From the NCBI GenBank assembly GCA_020635915.1, contig JACJYU010000002.1:248001-312000 (forward strand): DNA of 64,000 bases, written 5' to 3'. Shown piece by piece: positions 37,101-43,627 of the stretch. Numbering within the stretch: the first letter of the stretch is position 1; each line of letters begins with the position of its first letter. The notes under the pieces are model-generated. The model saw nothing but the letters and a program-made list of their open reading frames with translations, was not told the DNA's origin and searched no databases. Source of the DNA: Flammeovirgaceae bacterium (lineage in GTDB: Bacteria > Bacteroidota > Bacteroidia > Cytophagales > Cyclobacteriaceae). Both the position numbers and the translations under genes were made by a program.

Positions 37101-37213
37101 CCGAAGCCATCTGCCGCTGCCGTCACTTTGCCCGAAATTTCACGGTTTTGCGCCAATGCCACACTGCCGATGAAACCTACGAAGCAAAAAATTAGAAGTA
37201 TACTTTTCTTCAT
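34160..37213 (-). CDS. SusC/RagA-family TonB-linked outer-membrane transporter
   Basis: The 1017-residue protein has a signal peptide and then a carboxypeptidase-like domain (REISGKVTAAADGFGIPGAN, about 24-100). The plug domain holds the SusC signature (DPLYVIDGVPI near 175, and the block ILKDASATAIYGARAANGVV near 220), and the large barrel ends in MPQPRVLMGGVNITF. It imports its ligand across the outer membrane with energy from TonB. No N-terminal signalling extension is present, so it is not an ECF-linked receptor. The gene leads the susC-susD pair. The 489-base region upstream should contain its promoter. Confidence 0.95.
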   Translation of the reverse strand: MKKSILLIFCFVGFIGSVALAQNREISGKVTAAADGFGIPGANVVVKGTTQGTITDIDGGYRLNVPEGYNTIVISFIGYANKEINIDGQSVIDVQLEEDIQQLSEVVVVGYGEQDRKTVTSSIVSVNAKSIENVPMPSPDQLLQGRASGVQVSANSGEPGGGMMVRVRGSTSIGGSGASDPLYVIDGVPIVAGNLAQTTFGQPTNALADLNPADIASMEILKDASATAIYGARAANGVVLITTKRGKSGDAKISVNAYAGTSSAWKDPNKLRVSGPDFERLQNEAALNNWEDKNKVTPQPPFVAPYANPDAAMDTNWLDEIFQDGSISNVDVSASGGEGKVQYMISGANFAQEGLIRPARFERTSGRLNLDFLATDKLKFGTSLLYATTKRNRSANGNDISGSLTTAFFYPTDIPIYNPDGTYNRPIWENPVAVANETDYTMKTKRLIGSIYGEYEIIPGLIFRSTWSLDDNLVDEYSYASTKLNAGKSVNGSASNNLTRDNNWINENILTYQFALNNMHNFNILAGNTLQESVNTLTRANGQQFPGDAFRQISSAAVQQSRTDQTSWGISSFFTRVNYDLNKKYMLTLNVRADASSRFGKDHRWGTFPSVALGWRVSDEDFMSGINAINDLKLRASYGATGNQNGLRNFQSRGLWGGQAGGLNGGGGSTPLNNTGAPAAYGDAPGFIPNQLENPNLKWETTYQLDIGFDLTVLQDRVTVSFDYYNKQTKDLLLAVPVPLTSGYSTLFQNYGEMENKGLELSVNATPVNTSGLRWDVNFNISGNRNKITKIPAPFTTFTRDYVRVEQGYPLFSFWVHEQLGVDPQTGDVIWNTGDDEVFDASTDRFIGGNAQPKFVGGLTNTLNWKNFDFTALLQFSYGNSILNYNRYFFEHGGERTTGFSSQQLGRWQKPGDITDIPRMSHVNYNTSYRPSRHVEDGSYLRMKNISLGYTVPGSIASKVGMSRLRVYVSSQNLFTITNYTGLDPESTVDSSAIVSGTDLAVMPQPRVLMGGVNITF

Positions 37214-37702
37214 AAGCGTTAGTTAAAAGTTCAACTGTATTTTTTCGGGGCGAAAGTACACATTCACCACTAAGACTTGCTCAGTTACTATTTGCCTTGA
37301 CCATTTTTTTATTTTAATGGTATCCACGAAATGGTTAACGGAAGCCATTTACATAATTTGGGAAAAAGCTAGGATTGCGGATTACAACTGGGTAATTTTT
37401 ACCCATTCACCTGTTTGCGTTAGGACAGGCAAGTGCCCGATACCGTCTTTTTTATATTTTGCCACTCCCCCCTTACCCCTCGCGGCCCCATAAAAAGCAA
37501 AGGCCCATAACCAAAAATGACCAAAGGACATTGAATGAATAAGAAAAGATAAAGGTGGGTTTGTCGGCCACTACGGGTGAACCAAGATGCGAACGGATAG
37601 CCCCTTATTATCCCCTGCAACCAACCTTAAATGCATCAAAAGAGTGAATTTGCACAGGAAGCCAAAGGTGGCCAATAGAGGCCATTAAATAATACCAAAG
37701 TA
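37214..37702. other. 489-base intergenic region between caspase-like gene and susC
   Basis: No convincing coding sequence is seen. A 66-codon minus-strand frame (37420-37620) looks random. The susC promoter should lie here on the minus strand: TACTTTCG reads on that strand at plus 37251-37258, about 40 bases before the ATG, resembling a -7 element, but no TTG stands at the right distance. No tRNA, inverted repeat of note or mobile sequence is visible. Confidence 0.5.
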
Positions 37703-38587
37703 TCAGTTCCTCCGGATAAAAATAAAATCCCCCCCTTCGTCCCCAGCACCCTGGATCACGCCATACTGGGGAATGGTAGGGGCATTGTTCACAATGGGCT
37801 CGTACATACGGGTGAACAATTTTGCCGAAGAAAGGAACAGGTCTTCGTTTTCCTCCAGCTCTTTGATCAGGTATTTTACAAATACACTTTTGTCGGGCAC
37901 TTCCGTCAGGTTCCCACTGGTCAGGGCCTTCCGGCTGTTGTCCTTGTACAATTGGTTGAACTGCAAAATAGTGGCTTCCACCGACCGCGTCTTAAAAATA
38001 CTCCCACCAAAACATGCATCCGTAATCAACAATGTATGTTTCGAATTAATGGCCCCCATATAGTCCTTAATGGTGCTGTTGGCAATCCAGGCACTGGTAC
38101 TGGTTTTCTTCGCGTCTGCCGGAAGCCAGTAGCCAAAGTCCTTGGACCTATCGTAGAAACCATGGCCTGCATAAAAAACCAAAAGGTTGTCCTTATCCTT
38201 GACCATAGTGGCCAGACGGTCAAATGTGTTGATGATTTCCTCCCGTGTGGCATTCTTCAGCAGGGTAACATTGGCCGGATCAAAGGCATACCGCTCCGTA
38301 AGTATGGAATATATCTTTTCGGCATCCTTTTCGGGCATGTCCAGGTCGGGCAAGCCCGGACCGGCATATTTGTATTTTGAAATACCTATGATAAGGGCAT
38401 GGTATTTCGGCAAGTCGGTAATGCCAAGGGTTTCCAAAGTAAGCTGGTCCGGATCCACGGTTTTGGCCATTACCGGTGCAGGCTTCCCGATTTCCACCAT
38501 TACGGAATTGCTCGTCCCTTCAATCGCCTGGGGGTAGGTAAAGAAGGACAGTACCAAAGCCGGAAGAAATACAATAAGCTTTTTCAT
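37703..38587 (-). CDS. Exported caspase-family (p20, peptidase C14) protein
   Basis: The 294-residue protein has an N-terminal signal (LIVFLPALVLSFFTYPQ) and one caspase-like domain (about 60-290). The strand KYHALIIGISKYKY precedes it, the catalytic His is H142 in FYAGHGFYD, and the catalytic Cys is C192 in LLITDACFGGS. These are the two dyad residues of clan CD peptidases, so activity is likely. Substrate preference cannot be read. Most caspase-like bacterial proteins are cytosolic or membrane-tethered, and here export to the periplasm or outside is inferred. It lies 106 bases after the T9SS cargo gene on the same strand and is the last gene of the 37.7-51.1 kb run. Confidence 0.92.
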   Translation of the reverse strand: MKKLIVFLPALVLSFFTYPQAIEGTSNSVMVEIGKPAPVMAKTVDPDQLTLETLGITDLPKYHALIIGISKYKYAGPGLPDLDMPEKDAEKIYSILTERYAFDPANVTLLKNATREEIINTFDRLATMVKDKDNLLVFYAGHGFYDRSKDFGYWLPADAKKTSTSAWIANSTIKDYMGAINSKHTLLITDACFGGSIFKTRSVEATILQFNQLYKDNSRKALTSGNLTEVPDKSVFVKYLIKELEENEDLFLSSAKLFTRMYEPIVNNAPTIPQYGVIQGAGDEGGDFIFIRRN

Positions 38588-38693
38588 GGGTTTTAGTGTT
38601 TAATGGCCATCGAAATGCCACCATAATTTTTTTCACTAACGCAATAGGCGAAAGCTTACCCGTGGACACTTCCATGACCTTATTGTCATTGGC

Positions 38694-41600
38694 CTATTTA
38701 ATTATTATTCGCTTGCTTTTTAAAACATTGCCAGATCGTACCTGGACGAGATAAATCCCCTTTGCGGTCCTATGGTCTATATCCCAATCCACCTCATGGT
38801 AACCTGCGTCCAATTGGGCATTATATTTCCATATTTTCCTGCCCATTAGGTCCATAGCACTTATTTCAGTTTCCTGGGGCATGGCGTTCCCTGGCAGGGT
38901 AAACGAAATCAAAGCCTTTTGGGTGGCTGGATTGGGGGATACATTGTGAAATACCAATTCATCAACCCTTATCCTTTCTTTTATGTAGTCCGGGTTTCCG
39001 TAAACCACTTTTAGCCTATCGGATAGGTTCCTGTTCAGGAGATAACCCGCCTGCGCCCTCATATTTACTGCCGTTGAAAGTGCCTCGTCCCATAAATAAA
39101 GCCCCTTGTTATTGTTGCCAAAATTGGAGTTGTCCCAGGTCAATTCCACAATAGGGTCCTCCAGGTTGGATTCGATATCGAAATCCCATGTAAAGTTTTC
39201 GGCTGTTGGCACCATGTCCCTGGTGTAATTGGCATTAAATACCTGCGGCCTGTCATGCACGATTTCCACGTAATCCAAAAACCGGGGCAGCGTGAGTTCA
39301 TCATAACGATCGAACCCCAAAAGGGCATTGCGGTCCATGCCCAACCCGCCAAAGGTATTCATCAACCCACCGCTTTTGACATTGAGCTGCAGTTCCCAAT
39401 CGGGTTGCCCAATATCGTTTTTTTGCCGTGACGGGTGGTTGGGCTTGACCCTTCTTCCCTGAATGGCCGGGTCGAGGTAAGTGGGAACGTCAAGGGAAAC
39501 AGGGCTTGAAGCCAGGACAAAGCCACCCGAAAACTTCTCCAACTCCGTCCCGTTGGTATAGGCCCCGGACCCTTTATAAACTTTTAGGTCTGGGCTTACC
39601 TCTACCGGGTCGCCATTGAAGGCCAATATTCCTGCCCAATTGATATCAAAATTGTAGGGGTTGCCAATGAGGTTCCAGCCCTGGCTCAGGTTAAGTGTAA
39701 ATGGTGCCGTTACGGTGGTGCCGGCACCTACGGTGATGGGGCCGGGATCCTCCCTTACAATCAGCCAGTAGCCCCGTCCAGCGGCCATGGTGGAACTCCC
39801 TGTCAATTCGGAAGTATTGCCGCTACCGTATTGGTACATCCTCCACTTCGTGCGGTCATATTGGCCCAACTCGTCAAAGACCGCTTCGATGGAGGTGTTG
39901 GTGCCCGACAAAGGAAGGGACACGATCCGATAATTGGATTGGTCGGCCCCAAAACTGTTAATAGGAATGGTATAGCCTTTGTCAGGGACGTTTACCGCAA
40001 CCACATAATTCCTGTTCGGGTAACCATACAGCCCGGCCTGGTTGGTCGCCTCAAAATCGAAGAGCACCCCCACGCCATTGCTGGCACCAGCGATGGTATA
40101 GGTATAAGTCCCTGCCGAAGCTTCCGTCATGGTGGCCTCGATATAGGGTGGGTTGTCCGTATCCGCTATATTTTCCAACTCCACATAATATATCTTCACT
40201 TCAGTGATGGGGCACCCTTGTGAATCGGACACACTAACGGAAACATTGACATCGGCCCCCTGGTCAACGGTCAGCGAACTGTTAAGCGAAAAGACATCCG
40301 GTCCGGTGATGTCGCCCGCACAAATATTGGTGGTGGTAAACTGTGATGGGTTACCAGTAGCTGAAGTGGTCAGGTAACTTTGAGTGCCACTGCTGCCGTT
40401 GTATTCATAAGCCGCAACATGATAGGTAGTGCCTGGCACAAGGTTATTGATGGTAACATCCGTGCCCGTTCCATTATAGATTACATAATTGCCATCGAAC
40501 CCCAATTGGGAGGCGGGCGTGCCAAAAGCATCGGAGGCGGTATAGGTTTGTCCCAGGGTGGGCGCTTCGCTTACAGGGTTATCTGCCTTGGCCACAATTA
40601 TTACCGACTCGCCATCCCCCCTTGTCCAGGTGATGTCCGCTGCGTTGTTGGTGATGGTAGAAAACTGTAACCCGCTGGCCTGTATGGCCGGGGCAACAGC
40701 AGCCGTAAGTGTGACTTGTGAACCCGTAAGGGGGCTGGTGGTATTGTAATTTGTGGCCGCGCCAAAACCATTGTAGGAAAAAACTTTATAAAACAATTGT
40801 TCCCCGGGAGAGTGGCCAACGGTGGTAAACCCGTTGATGTCCCCATTGGCGATGGCATAAATGACCTCACCGGACCCATTGGTCCCCAGCTGATCGTTCA
40901 AACAGTAATCCACTCCGTCCACAGGGTCGATGTCGGGCAAGGCCCCAGCCGACATCAACACGAGGTAGCCATCGGGCGTTGATGCGGCCGGTGAAAAGGC
41001 CGCGGAAATGGTCGAAGCCGTGACATTTGAAAAGGCGAGGTTGGTGGGCTGGTCGACAGGTGCCGACAGCAGGGCCACATCCTGGTACCCGAGCCACCCA
41101 TAACCGTATTCATCCAAAGTGACGATGGCACAGTTGGGGTCCAGCTCTGCATTCAGGGTGGCAAAACCCGCAAATGAAAGGGTCACAGAGTTGTCAATTT
41201 TCACCAGGGCTTCAATTTCGTCATAGCCGCTATTGCCCAGCCCTATGACCGAACCAAACGTTCCATCTGTATTAAACTTCATCAAAAAAGCATCTTCATT
41301 GGTCGAGAGGATATTGTAATTTGATGGGCCGGGGTCAAAGTCAACATTGCCCTGGAACAATCCGGCCACAAAAGCATCGCCAAAGTCGTTGACAACAAGC
41401 CCGTTGATATTGTCATACAACGAACCCCCAAAAGAATGTGCCCATGCCAGGGTAAGGTCGTTATTGAATTTTGAGACAAACACATCGTAGTCGCCCACCG
41501 GAGTCAAAGTAGTACCCCCTAAAGGATCAGCATCAAAGGCCATATCAAATTGACCTGTAAAATAAATTTCATCGGATGGCCCAATGGCCACTCGCCTTAC

Positions 41601-42467
41601 CAGTTCGTCCCCTTGCCCCCCAAAAGTCACCAAATCAATCAGTGATCCATCAAATGCGTTATAGTAAGCAATGTAAAAATCACGCAAAGCAATTGTCGAA
41701 GCGAATGCAACGCCAAGTCCGGGATCAAAATCAACAGTACCTGTGTACACACCACATACAATGATATCATCGTTTGAATCGAGCAATAATTCACGCCCAT
41801 CCGCCCCAGGGATGGAAAAGGAGAAGGCCGGTAGTTGGCTAATGTCCCCGCCCGCGTAACGTTCACAAAACATATTGCCATTGATATTCCCTGTCACCAC
41901 CAGGTCCCCAAATTGGTCGATCTTAAGGCCACGTACTGCATCTGACCCTGTGGTGTTGGCACCAGACGATTGCAAGTAATTCCCAAGCGGGTCAAACACC
42001 ACCATAAAGCCGTCAAACCCACCTGAATTGGCCAGGCTTTGTGTTGGAACATCAGGGTCAAGGTCAATAATGCTGCTATTGAATGAGCCGCCCAAGTACA
42101 CATTGCCCGATGCATCATAATCAATGGCGAGGGGAAAATCATTGCCGTCCCCACCAACTCCTATCACCTTCAGGAAGGTCCCATCCTGATGGTAAGTGGC
42201 AAGGTAAATATCAGTTGTTCCTGCGGGGCCATACGCGGTCAACGTCTCCACGTTGAAGGGGTCCGGGTCAAAGTCAGGAGGGTTGGTGGCGGCATCATAG
42301 GTACCCGTCACGTAAACGATATCATTGGCCGCGTCATAAACCGATCTCGTCACAGAACCGGGGTTGAAGGCATGGATGCCTACTACTGGGTTGACATTAA
42401 AGCCCTGCCCGAAACAGCATTGCGTTGCCAATAACAAAATCGAACTTATGCAAAATAAATTCCTCAT
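38694..42467 (-). CDS. Large surface protein with propeller repeats, FN3-like domains and T9SS type A sorting domain
   Basis: From ATG 42467 this is a 1257-residue protein with a signal peptide (ISSILLLATQCCFGQ). The first 450 residues hold SBBP-like propeller repeats (NVYLGGSF, DLVVTGNI, EIYFTGQF, DAFVAGLF, with recurring VDFDPG). Two FN3-like domains follow (about 480-720), then further beta modules. The last 85 residues are a type A T9SS sorting domain (VSPNPATQKALISFTLPG, MDLMGRKIW, KGIYLVQVRSG, KSKRIIIK). It is predicted to cross the outer membrane through the type IX system and to stay on the surface or be released. An upstream TTG in frame at 42482 is less likely. Eleven bases separate it from the preceding gene. 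Confidence 0.88.
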   Translation of the reverse strand: MRNLFCISSILLLATQCCFGQGFNVNPVVGIHAFNPGSVTRSVYDAANDIVYVTGTYDAATNPPDFDPDPFNVETLTAYGPAGTTDIYLATYHQDGTFLKVIGVGGDGNDFPLAIDYDASGNVYLGGSFNSSIIDLDPDVPTQSLANSGGFDGFMVVFDPLGNYLQSSGANTTGSDAVRGLKIDQFGDLVVTGNINGNMFCERYAGGDISQLPAFSFSIPGADGRELLLDSNDDIIVCGVYTGTVDFDPGLGVAFASTIALRDFYIAYYNAFDGSLIDLVTFGGQGDELVRRVAIGPSDEIYFTGQFDMAFDADPLGGTTLTPVGDYDVFVSKFNNDLTLAWAHSFGGSLYDNINGLVVNDFGDAFVAGLFQGNVDFDPGPSNYNILSTNEDAFLMKFNTDGTFGSVIGLGNSGYDEIEALVKIDNSVTLSFAGFATLNAELDPNCAIVTLDEYGYGWLGYQDVALLSAPVDQPTNLAFSNVTASTISAAFSPAASTPDGYLVLMSAGALPDIDPVDGVDYCLNDQLGTNGSGEVIYAIANGDINGFTTVGHSPGEQLFYKVFSYNGFGAATNYNTTSPLTGSQVTLTAAVAPAIQASGLQFSTITNNAADITWTRGDGESVIIVAKADNPVSEAPTLGQTYTASDAFGTPASQLGFDGNYVIYNGTGTDVTINNLVPGTTYHVAAYEYNGSSGTQSYLTTSATGNPSQFTTTNICAGDITGPDVFSLNSSLTVDQGADVNVSVSVSDSQGCPITEVKIYYVELENIADTDNPPYIEATMTEASAGTYTYTIAGASNGVGVLFDFEATNQAGLYGYPNRNYVVAVNVPDKGYTIPINSFGADQSNYRIVSLPLSGTNTSIEAVFDELGQYDRTKWRMYQYGSGNTSELTGSSTMAAGRGYWLIVREDPGPITVGAGTTVTAPFTLNLSQGWNLIGNPYNFDINWAGILAFNGDPVEVSPDLKVYKGSGAYTNGTELEKFSGGFVLASSPVSLDVPTYLDPAIQGRRVKPNHPSRQKNDIGQPDWELQLNVKSGGLMNTFGGLGMDRNALLGFDRYDELTLPRFLDYVEIVHDRPQVFNANYTRDMVPTAENFTWDFDIESNLEDPIVELTWDNSNFGNNNKGLYLWDEALSTAVNMRAQAGYLLNRNLSDRLKVVYGNPDYIKERIRVDELVFHNVSPNPATQKALISFTLPGNAMPQETEISAMDLMGRKIWKYNAQLDAGYHEVDWDIDHRTAKGIYLVQVRSGNVLKSKRIIIK

Positions 42468-42478
42468 TTTATCCACTT

Positions 42479-43210
42479 TCAATTCGGGGCGCTTGGGGCC
42501 ACGGGCAAATCATTGCCATTGTTGGGTTCGGGGCCGGGGCCACCGCCACCACCAACCAGTACGGCCACCAATCCGCCCACCACCAATAGGGGCGCCACCT
42601 TTAGCGCCAACGGTACTTTGCTTTTAATCGAAAACACATTGCTGGTGATGGACTGGCCCGTTGACGACTTCAACCTCAAGCTATACCCAGGGCCTTTCTG
42701 CATGTCTTTGGGGACCGCCCAATTTTGGGCACCTGAGTTTTTGGTTCCCGACAATTGCCGCAAGACCGTGCCGTCCTTTAAAAGTTCAATGGTTATATCA
42801 TCGGAAGCAAGCCCTCCCTCCCATCTGATTTCAGCCTGCTTGCCCCTTCGGTAGGAACTTGCCATGGCCGGTTGGATAAACGAATACGGCATGGCAAGGG
42901 GCACCGCCACTACACGAAATGTCAAAGGGCCCTTGTATTCGCCCAAATCCGTTGTGGCATCCCAGACAATACTTTTGGCCGGGCCTCCGGTTTTGTTGTT
43001 GCCCACGTCCCCGGTAACGGAAACGAGCGGCTGGGCAAAATTGTCGTAAGAACTGTACAGCGCCACATTATAGGTTTGCTTTTCATTGCCCCCGGAAATG
43101 CCATAGGTAACCGTGACTTTCCCATTCTGAAAGGCCGCGTGGACATTGCCAACAGACTGCCCCAGGCACACGCCCGGCAACCATAATAATATGAAGGGCA
43201 AACGGTTCAT
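42479..43210 (-). CDS. Exported protein with Kre9/KNH-like beta domain and Gly-Pro tail
   Basis: This 243-residue protein has a signal peptide (ILLWLPGVCLGQ). Its first beta region (about 22-100) has repeated VTYGISGGN and DATTDLGEYKG-type strands. A second beta domain (about 110-195: SSYRRGKQAEIRWEGGLAS, ITIELLKDGTVLRQ, YSLRLKSSTGQSITSNVFSI) resembles the Ser/Thr-rich Kre9/KNH domain. A hydrophobic segment follows (LALKVAPLLVVGGLVAVLVGG), and the tail is a Gly/Pro-rich flexible stretch. No catalytic residues are visible. The late hydrophobic segment could anchor it in a membrane with the tail outside. It lies between the small lipoprotein and the T9SS cargo gene and is likely co-transcribed with both. 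Confidence 0.77.
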   Translation of the reverse strand: MNRLPFILLWLPGVCLGQSVGNVHAAFQNGKVTVTYGISGGNEKQTYNVALYSSYDNFAQPLVSVTGDVGNNKTGGPAKSIVWDATTDLGEYKGPLTFRVVAVPLAMPYSFIQPAMASSYRRGKQAEIRWEGGLASDDITIELLKDGTVLRQLSGTKNSGAQNWAVPKDMQKGPGYSLRLKSSTGQSITSNVFSIKSKVPLALKVAPLLVVGGLVAVLVGGGGGPGPEPNNGNDLPVAPSAPN

Positions 43211-43367
43211 TTCAAATTCAATTTAATCAAAAAAACAGGCCTTATCAACCCGGTAATTCCTGTCAAAAACGCCTATTTCCCTAATAAGGATCGCCCTAAG
43301 GAATCCAGAAAGCCACCGCGTTTTACCCTGGCCACTCTTCCTGTCCCAGCCTTTGCGGGGCCTTGAA

Positions 43368-43595
43368 TCAAGGGGTGGCGGGCGTCCCCCTGCCCGCGCA
43401 GGTCTGGCCTTCGTGAAAATTCCAGGTAAGGCCGTTTACTTTTTGATCGCCCCATTCCTTGCACTCGTCAGCAGTCCACCCATCCTTGCAATAGGTAGTG
43501 CCGGACGGGCCGCAGCAGGCAGTGCACACCCCGGTTTTGTCGCCACAGGCTATAAAGAAAAAAGCGGCCACGACAATCATGACGATGGTTTTCAT
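43368..43595 (-). CDS. Small Cys-rich lipoprotein
   Basis: This is a 75-residue product with a clear lipoprotein signal ending FFFIAC (lipid-modified Cys17). The 58-residue mature part contains six more Cys (24, 27, 28, 36, 45, 66), enough for three disulfides, and the spacing CTACCG then YCKDG then DECKEWG. The family is not recognised. The start ATG 43595 is 32 bases after the CHAT gene stop, so it is probably translated from the same message. Small size and multiple Cys suggest a disulfide-stabilised surface module or a metal-binding one. Confidence 0.73.
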   Translation of the reverse strand: MKTIVMIVVAAFFFIACGDKTGVCTACCGPSGTTYCKDGWTADECKEWGDQKVNGLTWNFHEGQTCAGRGTPATP

Positions 43596-43627
43596 AACAT
43601 TGGGTTTTATTATTTTTTTAAAAAAAA

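Noticed and set aside
34160..37213. SusC gene as an ECF-linked TonB receptor
   Set aside because: No N-terminal signalling extension and no adjacent FecI/FecR pair.
37420..37620. 66-codon minus-strand frame in the susC upstream region
   Set aside because: No signal or domain, unusual composition and no plausible leader. Treated as random.
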